From: CAYNDB01 sp964395915
GTDB lineage: Bacteria > Nitrospinota_A > UBA7883 > JAJRTC01
Assembly: GCA_964395915.1 (NCBI GenBank)
Contig: CAYNDB010000061.1
Location: forward strand, 1-15,047
DNA length: 15,047 nt
Direction of reading: 5' to 3'
Position 1 is the stretch's first letter, and every line of letters starts with the position of its first letter. This document shows, in pieces, positions 7,438-14,995 of the stretch. The position numbers and the translations under genes are program-made. The notes beneath the pieces were generated by a model. It was not told the origin of the DNA. It was given only the letters and a program-made list of their open reading frames with translations, and searched no databases.

Positions 7438-8726
7438 CCAATTCAAAACTCCGTCCTGTTTTCGTCGTCGATGGCGGCAGGACACCGTTTATAAAGGCTA
7501 AAGGCAGGCGCGGGCCATTCACAGCTTCTGACCTGGCCGTCGCCTGCGCAAAGCCTATACTTCTTCGACAGCCGTTTTCTCCTGAAGAGTTCGACGAGGT
7601 GATAATAGGCTGTGTCAACACTGGCGTTGACGAGGTCAATATCGCCCGCGTCATATCGCTACGCATAGGTTGTGGTAAAAGCGTGCCCGCTTTCACCGTG
7701 GCGCGCAATTGCGCTTCCGGCATGCAGGCTTTGGATTCCGCCGCGCTGAACATCGCCACAGGCCGGTCCGACCTTGTATTGGCTGGCGGAACGGAGGCGA
7801 TGAGCCATGCGCATGTATTGGTGGACCCTAAAATGCAGGACTGGCTCTCGTCGATGTCTGGCAAGGCGGATGTGGGGAAAAAATTGCAAACGTTGATGAA
7901 GTTCCGCCCGGGTTTTTTAAAACCTGTGATCGGTCTTATCCATGGGTTGACCGACCCTATAGTCGGCCTTTCGATGGGGCAGACGGCCGAAGAGCTTGCA
8001 TACAGGTTCAACATCAGTCGCGAGAGGATGGATGAATTTTCGATGGAAAGCCATCGACGACTGGCGGACGCCATCGATAACGGCCACTTTACCAAGCTTA
8101 GGCCGATGTTCGACGAGAAAGGAAAAGTGTATGAAAGCGATGACGGCCTGCGACGTGAAACCACCATGGAAGCGCTCGCAAAACTAAAGCCGTTTTTCGA
8201 TCGCGTTGTGGGAAGTGTGACGGCAGGCAACAGCGCGCAAATAACCGATGGGGCCGCGCTTTTGATATTGGCCAGCGAAAAGGCGGTTAAAAAGCATGAT
8301 CTTGAAGTTTTGGGAAGGATTGTCGATTCGCAATGGGCCGGACTCGATCCATCCGTGATGGGCCTTGGGCCGGTGTACGCCATGGCTCCTATAATGAAAC
8401 GTCACAAGCTCAAAGCTGACGATATAGATTATTGGGAGATAAACGAAGCGTTCGCCGCACAGGTGTTGGGCTGTCTTGCGGCGTGGGACGATAAAGAATT
8501 TTTTCGCAAAGAGCTTAAGACCACATGGTTCCCCGGAAAGATCGACAGATCGAAACTTAACATCGACGGCGGCGCCATAAGCATGGGGCATCCGGTCGGA
8601 GCGACAGGGGCGCGGCTCATCCTCCATTCGCTGGATATTTTAAATCAGAAAAATGCCAAAAGGGCGATGGCTTCCTTGTGTATAGGTGGCGGGCAAGGCG
8701 GCGCCATGATGGTTGAGAGGGATTGA
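7434..8726 (+). CDS. fadI: Acetyl-CoA C-acyltransferase (3-ketoacyl-CoA thiolase)
   Basis: This thiolase cleaves 3-ketoacyl-CoA with CoA to acetyl-CoA and a chain two carbons shorter, the last step of beta-oxidation. It has 430 residues, close to E. coli FadI (436) and longer than FadA (387). Visible active-site elements are the nucleophile C93 in NCASGMQALDSAA, EINEAFAAQ, H386 in GGAISMGHPVGATGARL, and C416 in CIGGGQGGAMM, so the catalytic set is complete. The start ATG overlaps the fadE stop by 4 nt, with GGGAG upstream inside fadE. FadI-type thiolases normally act in a complex with a FadJ-type alpha subunit, and the next gene encodes one. The subtype (FadI rather than FadA) rests on length and context and is an inference. 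Confidence 0.93.
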   Translation: MTNSKLRPVFVVDGGRTPFIKAKGRRGPFTASDLAVACAKPILLRQPFSPEEFDEVIIGCVNTGVDEVNIARVISLRIGCGKSVPAFTVARNCASGMQALDSAALNIATGRSDLVLAGGTEAMSHAHVLVDPKMQDWLSSMSGKADVGKKLQTLMKFRPGFLKPVIGLIHGLTDPIVGLSMGQTAEELAYRFNISRERMDEFSMESHRRLADAIDNGHFTKLRPMFDEKGKVYESDDGLRRETTMEALAKLKPFFDRVVGSVTAGNSAQITDGAALLILASEKAVKKHDLEVLGRIVDSQWAGLDPSVMGLGPVYAMAPIMKRHKLKADDIDYWEINEAFAAQVLGCLAAWDDKEFFRKELKTTWFPGKIDRSKLNIDGGAISMGHPVGATGARLILHSLDILNQKNAKRAMASLCIGGGQGGAMMVERD

Positions 8727-8744
8727 CGCTATGGCAAGTTTTGC

Positions 8745-8784
8745 ATGCCGGACTCGTGTGAACGAAAGGGCTATGATCCGGCAT
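8745..8784. repeat. Perfect 8-bp inverted repeat in the fadI-fadJ spacer
   Basis: ATGCCGGA (8745-8752) and TCCGGCAT (8777-8784) are exact reverse complements separated by 24 nt, in the only sizeable gap of the fad operon (8727-8834). No T-run follows, so it is not a standard terminator. It could be an mRNA-stability or attenuation structure, or another dispersed REP-like element. A TATAAT at 8826-8831, just before the fadJ ATG, lacks a good -35 and would place a start inside the gene. Confidence 0.5.
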
Positions 8785-8834
8785 TTCATTCCACGTTCAA
8801 CAAGGTTCCGGGTTAAAGTCGGTATTATAATATT

Positions 8835-10688
8835 ATGACACACAATAAATTCAAACATTGGCGGATCGAAAAGGACGACGACAATATAGTCTGGCTCCAC
8901 TTCGATAGGGCGGAAAGTTCCACTAATATCCTGGCAAGCGACGTTCTGGAGGAGTTCAACCTTTGTATCGACGATATCAGGTCTGAAAATCCGATTGGGC
9001 TCGTTATCATTTCCGCCAAAGAAAGTGGATTTATCGCCGGGGCGAATATTAAAGAGTTTGCCGAGATGGAAAGCTCTGACCAGGCATATTCCGTCGTCAA
9101 AAACGTTCAATCGATTTTCGATAAGCTCGAAGCCCTTCCGTTCCCGACTGTGGCGGCGATAAACGGATATTGCCTTGGCGGAGGAATGGAGCTTGCCCTT
9201 GCGTGTAAACGAAGGGTGGCTGTGGACGACCAGAAGACGAGGCTCGCCTTGCCGGAAGTATTGCTCGGCATACATCCGGGTTTTGGAGGGACAATGCGGG
9301 CGACACGTCTGCTAGGGGGGATCGACGGGCTCGATATGATGCTGACCGGCAGAAGGATGAGCGCCCGCGCCGCCAAAAAGCTTGGTCTTGTAGATATGGC
9401 GGTACCACGAAGAGCGTTGGAAAACGCGGCAAGGATGTTGATAAAAAAGCCGTCAATAGATAAAAAGCCTGTTAACTGGAAAAAGGTGGTGGAGAAAATA
9501 TTGGGCCGTCAGATTGTGGCCAATTTGATAGCCAGGAAGGTTAAGAAAAAAGTTAGCGCATCGCACTACCCTGCGCCATTTGCCCTTATNNNNNNNNNNN
9601 NNNNNNNNNNNNNNNNNNNNNNNNNNNNNNNNNNNNNNNNNNNNNNNNNNNNNNNNNNNNNNNNNNNNNNNNNNNNNNNNNNNNNNNNNGCGATCAAGCG
9701 CGCTCACGCCCTGTTCAAAAAACGCCTTAAAGATAAAAGGGCGGTTCAGGCCGCTATGGACAGGCTCATACCGGATGTTAAGGGTGAAGGTATCGCAAAA
9801 GCCGATCTTGTTGTGGAGGCTGTTTTCGAAGATGTGACCGTGAAGCAAAACCTGCTGAAAGAGATCGAGCCTAAGCTGAAACCTGCCGCGTTTATCGCCA
9901 CAAACACGTCGAGCATACCGCTGGAAGAAATCGCAGGCGTGATGACAAACCCGGACAGGCTTGTTGGCGTTCATTTTTTCAATCCAGTCGCCAAGATGAT
10001 GCTTGTGGAAGTTGTGCGTGGCCGGTCGACTTCCGACGAGGCGTTTTCCCATGCGGTTTCATACGTTCATCAGATAGGTAAACTGCCGCTTCCGGTGAAG
10101 AGCGAGCCTGGGTTCCTGGTAAACAGAATTCTTATGCCATATCTTATGGAGGGGGTTGTGATGCTTGGCGAGAACATTCCCGCCAAAAAGATTGACGACG
10201 CAGCCACACGTTTTGGCATGCCGATGGGGCCGATACTTTTAGCCGATACCGTGGGGCTCGATATCTGCCTGCATGTTGCGAATATATTCGCGGAGAGGAT
10301 AGGGTCGGATGTGCCGGACAACCTTAAAAAACTTGTGGAGGCCGGAAATCTTGGCAAAAAATCGGGCAAAGGTTTTTATGAATATAAAAATGGTAAACCT
10401 GTGATACCCGAAACCACTGTAAGCTCTATCGGCGATGGTGAAATCGAGGACAGGCTCATTATGCGATTTTTAAACGAGTCTGTCGCATGTTTGCGAGATG
10501 AGATTGTGGAGGATAACGACCTGCTTGACGCCGGCATGATTTTCGGAGCCGGTTTTGCGCCGTTCCGCGGAGGGCCGATGAAATATATTGCGGATACCGG
10601 AGCTGAGAAGATTGTGGAAAAATTGAAAAAGCTCGAAGAAAAATATGGCGATCGTTTCAAAGCGGATGAATGGTGGGAGAAGTTATGA
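8835..10688 (+). CDS. fadJ: Fatty-acid oxidation alpha subunit: enoyl-CoA hydratase / 3-hydroxyacyl-CoA dehydrogenase (interrupted by assembly gap)
   Basis: This is the bifunctional multienzyme subunit that hydrates trans-2-enoyl-CoA and then oxidises L-3-hydroxyacyl-CoA with NAD+. The hydratase half has the oxyanion-hole region FIAGANIKEF (66-75) and the two catalytic glutamates E119 (GGGMEL) and E141 (LPEVLLG). After the gap the dehydrogenase half has VVEAVFED, NTSSIPLEE, the catalytic histidine in GVHFFNPVAK (codon 9972-9974) and a normal C-terminus (FGAGFAPFRGGPMKYI). The run of N at 9590-9689 falls where the Rossmann GxGxxG motif belongs, so that motif is not visible. The frame matches on both sides, but 34 unknown residues are too few for the usual linker plus nucleotide-binding segment, so the real gene is probably longer. 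The ATG has no obvious Shine-Dalgarno sequence. The stop overlaps the ligase start (ATGA). Confidence 0.92.
   Translation: MTHNKFKHWRIEKDDDNIVWLHFDRAESSTNILASDVLEEFNLCIDDIRSENPIGLVIISAKESGFIAGANIKEFAEMESSDQAYSVVKNVQSIFDKLEALPFPTVAAINGYCLGGGMELALACKRRVAVDDQKTRLALPEVLLGIHPGFGGTMRATRLLGGIDGLDMMLTGRRMSARAAKKLGLVDMAVPRRALENAARMLIKKPSIDKKPVNWKKVVEKILGRQIVANLIARKVKKKVSASHYPAPFALXXXXXXXXXXXXXXXXXXXXXXXXXXXXXXXXXXAIKRAHALFKKRLKDKRAVQAAMDRLIPDVKGEGIAKADLVVEAVFEDVTVKQNLLKEIEPKLKPAAFIATNTSSIPLEEIAGVMTNPDRLVGVHFFNPVAKMMLVEVVRGRSTSDEAFSHAVSYVHQIGKLPLPVKSEPGFLVNRILMPYLMEGVVMLGENIPAKKIDDAATRFGMPMGPILLADTVGLDICLHVANIFAERIGSDVPDNLKKLVEAGNLGKKSGKGFYEYKNGKPVIPETTVSSIGDGEIEDRLIMRFLNESVACLRDEIVEDNDLLDAGMIFGAGFAPFRGGPMKYIADTGAEKIVEKLKKLEEKYGDRFKADEWWEKL
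9590..9689. other. Assembly gap of 100 N within fadJ
   Basis: Exactly 100 ambiguous bases interrupt the alpha-subunit gene between the hydratase domain and the body of the dehydrogenase domain. A round 100-N run is the usual placeholder for a scaffold gap of unknown size. Comparison with the remembered E. coli FadJ layout suggests about 95-100 residues (near 290 nt) should lie here, so the true missing length is probably greater than shown. Confidence 0.9.
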
Positions 10689-12484
10689 GCGGGACCGATT
10701 ATATTACACCTGCCAAAGCGGAGACCTTGTCCGGCCTGTTCATAGAGCGGGTTAAAAAATCGCCTGATTCCATAGCGTACAAGCAATACGACGAGAGCAA
10801 GGGAATCTGGATAGAGAAAAGCTGGAAGGAAGTTTCCGCCGAAGTCGCCAAATGGCGCGTGGCGCTGAAAAGAGAAAACATCGCGCCCGGAGAGAGGGTG
10901 GCGATAATAATGCGCAATTGCATGCAATGGATGTTTTTCGATCAAGGGGCTTTGGCGTCCGGTCTTGTCGTCGTCCCGTTATATATCAACGATAACCCCG
11001 GTAATATAGCGTATATCCTGAACAATTCCGGCGCGAAAGTTTTGGCGCTGGAAAATATCGAGGCATGGGAAGCGTTGGAAGAGGTTCATGACAAACTCGA
11101 AACGGTGACCAGGGTTGTTATTGTAAACCCTTCCGATAAACACGTCAGTGACAGTCGCGTAAAGTTTCTTGACCGCTGGTTGCCGGAGGGAAAATTTTGC
11201 ATTGAGCCATACGATATGAATCCGGACGACCTTGCCACAATCGTATATACATCCGGCACAACAGGCCCTCCCAAAGGGGTGATGCTGAGCCATCGTAATA
11301 TTGTTTCGGACGCATACTCTGGGGCGCGAAGCGTCGAGGTGTTTCCAGAGGACGTTTTCCTTTCCTTCCTGCCGCTGTGCCACACGCTGGAGCGTACCAT
11401 AGGGTATTATCTTCCAATGATGTGCGGATCCACTGTCGCCTTCGCCAGGTCTGTAAAACAACTTGCTGAAGACCTTAAAATCATCAGACCGACCATGCTC
11501 ATATCGGTGCCTCTCATTTACCAGAGAATATTTGACAAGATACACGGCAAGCTGAAGGATGAGTCGTCATTTAAAAGGGCGATTTTTAACATTGCTGTTG
11601 ATGTCGGCTGGAAAAATTTTCTGTATAAGCAGAAAAGGGGAGGGTGGAGCCCTTCTTTGATATTGTGGCCGCTTTTGAACGCAATGGTGGGGAAAAAGGT
11701 GATGGACGGTTTCGGAGGTCGGTTGCGTATCGCGATCGCCGGGGGAGCTCCATTGCCGTTAGACGCGGCGCGGCTTTTTGTAGGGCTTGGGATGCAGCTT
11801 CTGCAAGGGTACGGGTTGACGGAGACCAGCCCTGTGATAAGCGTCAACAGGGTGGATAATAACGACCCGGCAAGCATCGGTCCGCCACTGCCCGGTATCG
11901 ATGTAAAGATCGACGACAACGGGGAAATATTGACAAAAAGCCAGTCTGTTATGCTCGGCTACTGGAAGAACGAAGAAGCGACCAGGGAAATGATCGACGC
12001 CGACGGATGGCTTCATACCGGAGATATCGGCAAGCTTGAAAACGGAAGGCTATATATTACCGACAGGCTAAAGCAGATAATAGTCATGTCCAATGGTAAA
12101 AAAGTACCGCCTTCCGATATTGAAAACAGATTGGCGTCCATAGGTCTTTTTGACAACGCCGTCGTGGTGGGAGAAGGGCAACCATATCTGGTCCTGATCG
12201 CGCAATTGAACCCGGAGAACTGGCAGGCTCTGGCGCAGGAATACGGACTCGATCCTGATAGCGAAAGCGCGCTTGACGATAAAAAAGTTTTGGATCATGC
12301 GCGCGACCTTGTAAATGAAAGGCTAAAGGAGATGCCTGCGTACGCGAAAATTAGAAGTCTCCTGCTTACAACAGATGAATGGTCGGTAGAGAACGGGTTG
12401 CTCACTCCCACACTGAAAACCAGACGAAAACCGATAGTGGCGCTGTACCAGGAAAAGATCGAAGAAATCTATAGCAAGAAGTAG
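10685..12484 (+). CDS. Long-chain fatty acid-CoA ligase (AMP-forming acyl-CoA synthetase)
   Basis: This enzyme activates free fatty acids with ATP and CoA to acyl-CoA, the entry step for the upstream beta-oxidation genes. It has 599 residues. Adenylate-forming superfamily motifs are complete: the P-loop-like YTSGTTGPPKG (188-198), YGLTETSP (376-383), GWLHTGD with D447, DRLK (460-463) and the hinge/C-terminal region SNGKKVPPSDIENRL. Length and sequence style fit the larger FAA1-like (COG1022) class rather than classical E. coli FadD (561), so I do not assign fadD, although the role is equivalent. The start ATG overlaps the fadJ stop by 4 nt (ATGA), with GGGAG just upstream. The gene ends the operon and is followed by repeat elements rather than a clear intrinsic terminator. 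Confidence 0.92.
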   Translation: MSGTDYITPAKAETLSGLFIERVKKSPDSIAYKQYDESKGIWIEKSWKEVSAEVAKWRVALKRENIAPGERVAIIMRNCMQWMFFDQGALASGLVVVPLYINDNPGNIAYILNNSGAKVLALENIEAWEALEEVHDKLETVTRVVIVNPSDKHVSDSRVKFLDRWLPEGKFCIEPYDMNPDDLATIVYTSGTTGPPKGVMLSHRNIVSDAYSGARSVEVFPEDVFLSFLPLCHTLERTIGYYLPMMCGSTVAFARSVKQLAEDLKIIRPTMLISVPLIYQRIFDKIHGKLKDESSFKRAIFNIAVDVGWKNFLYKQKRGGWSPSLILWPLLNAMVGKKVMDGFGGRLRIAIAGGAPLPLDAARLFVGLGMQLLQGYGLTETSPVISVNRVDNNDPASIGPPLPGIDVKIDDNGEILTKSQSVMLGYWKNEEATREMIDADGWLHTGDIGKLENGRLYITDRLKQIIVMSNGKKVPPSDIENRLASIGLFDNAVVVGEGQPYLVLIAQLNPENWQALAQEYGLDPDSESALDDKKVLDHARDLVNERLKEMPAYAKIRSLLLTTDEWSVENGLLTPTLKTRRKPIVALYQEKIEEIYSKK

Positions 12485-12497
12485 AGTGTAGCCCGAA

Positions 12498-12650
12498 TGT
12501 CATCGCGAGGGAATGAAATGACCGTGGCGATCCCGTTGGAAGAAACACGGTCTGCGTTTATCACACTTTTCCCGGCGAGATTCACTTCGTGTTTGAAGCC
12601 AGCCGCGTCGTTGACTTGGCGTGGCCGCGCCATCTCCTAGCAACGCCACA
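12498..12650. repeat. Degenerate TGTCATC-type inverted-repeat element
   Basis: The element starts TGTCATCGCGAGGGAATGAA at 12498, resembling the familiar dispersed 'TGTCATTGCGAGG...' intergenic repeats. Inside, GACCGTG (12520-12526) and CACGGTC (12546-12552) form a perfect 7-bp inverted repeat. The right end (TCCTAGCAACGCCACA, to 12650) looks like a decayed complement of the head. Only the left 55 nt are clear, so the right boundary is an estimate. It begins 14 nt after the ligase stop. Confidence 0.6.
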
Positions 12651-12652
12651 TT

Positions 12653-12727
12653 TGTCATCCTGAGTAAAGCGAAGGATCTCTGTTTTTCAGTTGACGAGAT
12701 TCTTCAGCTTATGGCTTCAGAATGACA
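12653..12727. repeat. TGTCATCCTGAG inverted-repeat element (75 nt)
   Basis: The outer arms are TGTCATCCTGAG (12653-12664) and TTCAGAATGACA (12716-12727), which pair at 10 of 12 positions. Inner arms GAAGGATCTC (12671-12680) and GAGATTCTTC (12696-12705) pair at 9 of 10 around a 15-nt loop. This is the well-known 'TCATCCTGAG..GAAGGATCT..AGATTCTTC..AATGACA' type of short, transcribable, non-coding palindromic repeat found in many bacterial genomes. It ends 5 nt before the rlmN stop codon and so may form the 3' end of both convergent transcripts. Confidence 0.75.
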
Positions 12728-12732
12728 TGGCA

Positions 12733-13770
12733 TTAAACCGCGTTTTCAACAACTCCGCGAAGCTGACCGCAGGCGGCCAGGATGTCTGCTCCACGGCTAT
12801 CACGCTGGAACGCCATAAGCCCTGAATCGGTCAATATTTTACTGAATCTGGCGATCCGTTTTTTACCCGGCCTTTTAAACGATAGATGTGGGCAGGGGTT
12901 GTATGGGATCAGGTTTATCTTGCACGGCAGCTTTCCGGCAAACCTAACCAGCTTGCGGGCGTCTTCATCGGAGTCGTTGACACCAGACAGAAGCACATAT
13001 TCAAAAGTAATCAGCCTTCCCGCGGGTAGAGGCCATTTCTTCAGCGCCGCCACAAGCTTTGCCAAAGGATATTTTTTATTTATCGGCATGATCTTGCTTC
13101 TGGTTTGGTCGTCCGCCGCGTTAAGCGACACCGCAAGTTTTATTTTAGGAAAATCGTTGGCGAGTTGAGCGATGCCGGGAGCCACTCCCGCGGTCGACAG
13201 GGTTATCTTTCGCGCGCCGAGAAGGGCGGTATCCTGCTCGGTGAAAATACGTAGCGTCTGCAAAACGTTTTCATAATTGTCGAGAGGCTCACCCATCCCC
13301 ATAAAAACGATGTTCGTCACTTTGAGGCTTTTCCTCGCTTGCATAAGCTGGTCCACGATCTCTCCCGCGTCAAGATTCCGTGTAAATCCGGAATCACCCG
13401 TAAGGCAAAATTTGCATCCAAGCTTGCACCCCACCTGTGTCGAGACGCACAATGTCCCTCGATCTCCATCCGGAATCCAGACGCTCTCTATCGTCAATCC
13501 ATCCCACAGCTTGAACAGGAGCTTTATCGTTCCGTCGCGTGATACCTGCCGGCTTACTTCGTTAATATCGGTGACATACGCGCAGCTGTTCAATCTATCC
13601 CTTAGCGTCTTGGAAAGGTTTGTCATTTGCTCGAAGTCTGAAATTCCATGCTGAAAAATCCATTGCCGAATCTGTTTTGCCCGAAACGGTTTTTCGCCAA
13701 TGGACGCAATCCACTCCACCATCTGTGTGGAGGTCATCCCTTTAAGATCGATTTTTCTTACGTTGTTCAT
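12733..13770 (-). CDS. rlmN: Dual-specificity 23S rRNA A2503 / tRNA A37 C2-methyltransferase, radical SAM
   Basis: RlmN methylates C2 of A2503 in 23S rRNA and of A37 in some tRNAs, using a 4Fe-4S cluster and SAM. The protein has 345 residues, within the family range. The cluster cysteines are C115, C119 and C122 in GCKLGCKFCLTG. The additional mechanistic cysteines are present at C108 (TLCVSTQVGC) and C334 (GADILAACGQLRG), equivalent to E. coli C118 and C355. GMGEPLDN (158-165) is the SAM-binding GGEP-type motif. The N-terminal part (KPFRAKQIRQWIF) is the RlmN accessory domain. The presence of the C-terminal methyl-carrier cysteine supports an active enzyme. RlmN and Cfr share these motifs, but the single housekeeping context and the N-terminal domain favour RlmN. 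No good Shine-Dalgarno sequence precedes the ATG. Confidence 0.95.
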   Translation of the reverse strand: MNNVRKIDLKGMTSTQMVEWIASIGEKPFRAKQIRQWIFQHGISDFEQMTNLSKTLRDRLNSCAYVTDINEVSRQVSRDGTIKLLFKLWDGLTIESVWIPDGDRGTLCVSTQVGCKLGCKFCLTGDSGFTRNLDAGEIVDQLMQARKSLKVTNIVFMGMGEPLDNYENVLQTLRIFTEQDTALLGARKITLSTAGVAPGIAQLANDFPKIKLAVSLNAADDQTRSKIMPINKKYPLAKLVAALKKWPLPAGRLITFEYVLLSGVNDSDEDARKLVRFAGKLPCKINLIPYNPCPHLSFKRPGKKRIARFSKILTDSGLMAFQRDSRGADILAACGQLRGVVENAV

Positions 13771-14197
13771 ATCTATACGTTGTAAATGTGTCTTTTATTT
13801 TTGAAGCTCGATTATGAGCGTAGTTTAATGATGACAGGTTAGCTTGAAATTAAACAGCTTTGAACTATAACAGAAACGTACATAAGCAGACGATATTTAT
13901 GGTAATTCAAGCCCGTTAAACAGGTTTCGGCAAACACATCTGTTTTGAGATATTTCTCATTTATGAAAACATATTATTCCCGCAAATGGGAAGAAAATCA
14001 GTAATTTGCTCCTGTTCACCTTAAAATCGGGATTTATTATTTATACAAAAAAACACCCCTGCGAAATGTATTGAATTATTGTGATTTAGATTTGTTGTTT
14101 TTATCGATGTTTTTTTCCCATTTCGGCCCGGATTTTGTAACTATAAACGTATGAAGCAATATTTGATGAGAAAAAAGACAGGGTTACAGGGGTCGAA
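13771..14197. other. A+T-rich intergenic region upstream of rlmN and the SCPU gene
   Basis: This 427-nt stretch has no convincing gene on either strand and is clearly richer in A+T than its neighbours. It contains a near-identical 12-nt direct repeat (TTAAACAGCTTT at 13850-13861, TTAAACAGGTTT at 13916-13927). It also has an inverted repeat AAACAG/CTGTTT (13918-13923 and 13940-13945) followed directly by TGAGA-TATT-TCTCA (13946-13959). It must hold the promoters of the two divergent genes. I saw only weak sigma-70-like candidates, for example TTGTAA at 14135 with AATATT at 14158. No tRNA or known riboswitch was recognised. Confidence 0.5.
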
Positions 14198-14698
14198 ATG
14201 ATGGGGAATTTCAAAATAAAAGGTTTACCTTTTTTCATGATTGCGGCGCTCGTTATGTTCTGCCTGCCAAAACAGGTGTTGGCGGACGCGTTGTCCGCCT
14301 CCATGAGCGTCAAGGCCACAGTTATGCCAAACATAATTCTAAACTCATCCGAGGCTCTTGATTTCGGGAATCTTTCCTCTGGCTTATCCAGGGTTGACAG
14401 TAAGGCGAATATCGAAGTAATCGCCAATGATGGAGAAAATTACGCCATAATTTTGAATGGCGGCGCCTATACAAGCGGGGCCTTCAGAAGGCTGAGAGAC
14501 GGCAGTATGAACTATCTGCCCTATTACCTTTATCAGGATCCCAACCGCTCCAATTTGTGGAATATCAATGAACCAATCAAAAAAACGGGCAGCGGTTCCG
14601 TGCAGACCACCTCTGTTTTTGGTCGCCTTCCCGTTATCAAAAACACTCAGGGCGCTGGTGGATATAATGATATAATAACAATCACAATTGCATTCTAG
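14198..14698 (+). CDS. Secreted spore coat U (SCPU) domain protein, Csu-type pilin-like
   Basis: This 166-residue protein has a signal peptide (hydrophobic core FFMIAALVMFCL, probable cleavage after VLADA or VLA near residue 30). The mature part fits the SCPU domain of Csu-type chaperone-usher subunits: an FG-containing first strand region (LDFGNL), YAIILNGG, an R-rich middle (FRRLRDGSMNYLPYYLYQD), then SVFGRLPV and the end GGYNDIITITIAF, matching the family's 'vyGri..G.Y.Dt.tvti'. Mature SCPU subunits often carry a conserved disulfide, but this one has no cysteine outside the signal peptide. AGGGG (14188-14192) supports an ATG at 14198 or 14201. It is followed by a strong terminator, so it is probably monocistronic. 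No usher or chaperone gene is in view. Function in a pilus is inferred from the family. Confidence 0.72.
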   Translation: MMGNFKIKGLPFFMIAALVMFCLPKQVLADALSASMSVKATVMPNIILNSSEALDFGNLSSGLSRVDSKANIEVIANDGENYAIILNGGAYTSGAFRRLRDGSMNYLPYYLYQDPNRSNLWNINEPIKKTGSGSVQTTSVFGRLPVIKNTQGAGGYNDIITITIAF

Positions 14699-14725
14699 TA
14701 TCGATCAAATAGTTTTCTGAGGACG

Positions 14726-14765
14726 GCCCCTGGGCAGATATATTTTGTCCGGGGGCTTTTCTTTT
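14726..14765 (+). terminator. Rho-independent terminator of the SCPU gene
   Basis: GCCCCTGGGCA (14726-14736) pairs with TGTCCGGGGGC (14746-14756) in an 11-bp stem with two G-U pairs and a 9-nt A/T loop. It is followed at once by TTTTCTTTT. It lies 28 nt after the SCPU stop codon. The opposite strand has no T-run in the right place, so it acts for the plus strand. Confidence 0.88.
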
Positions 14766-14779
14766 CCGCCGATTCTTTT

Positions 14780-14995
14780 TCAAGTCAAACACATTCTCCT
14801 TCTGCTCCACCTGTCATTTAACTTTTCGTAACCTGCCCTTATCATCGCATTGTTGTCGGCGCCGCCGAGATTAAGAGCGGGCCGAAACAAAAGCCCGGCA
14901 TGGCTGCTGTTGACCGCGCGAAGGACAAAACGGCCATCCGGGTTGATATAGAAAAACGATGGAGGTTTAAAGAAGATGGATGTTTCGGCTCGGTT
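14780..14995 (-). pseudogene. Possible coding remnant, minus strand, unrecognised
   Basis: A 71-codon open stretch without a convincing start reads FFYINPDGRFVLRAVNSSHA, then ALNLGGADNNAMIRAGYEKL, then DRWSRRRMCLT and a stop. Its composition looks protein-like, but an in-frame stop (complement of 14996-14998) cuts it off from upstream. The only internal ATG would leave 21 residues. It may be the decayed end of a gene, part of a frameshifted gene extending beyond the window, or chance. It overlaps the leader and first codons of a possible plus-strand gene at 14976. I do not recognise a family. Confidence 0.2.

Noticed and set aside
7385..8383. A 332-codon open frame on the minus strand opposite the thiolase gene
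   Set aside because: It lies wholly antisense to a thiolase with complete catalytic motifs. Its peptide is serine/proline/threonine-rich shadow sequence without recognisable domains.
8826..8831. TATAAT just before fadJ as an internal promoter
   Set aside because: There is no -35 at suitable spacing, and transcription would start at or inside the fadJ initiation codon.
10979..11545. A 188-codon minus-strand frame inside the acyl-CoA ligase gene
   Set aside because: It is antisense to conserved adenylate-forming motifs, with no ribosome site or domain. It looks like a shadow of codon bias.
12498..12727. Possible CRISPR-like or terminator array after the ligase gene
   Set aside because: The two elements differ in body and length, with no repeated spacer pattern and no T-run after the stems. 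They are better explained as dispersed palindromic repeats.
14120..14197. c-di-GMP (GEMM) riboswitch before the SCPU gene
   Set aside because: I looked for the conserved GEMM core because a c-di-GMP enzyme and a surface protein share the window, but no matching motif or paired arms were found.
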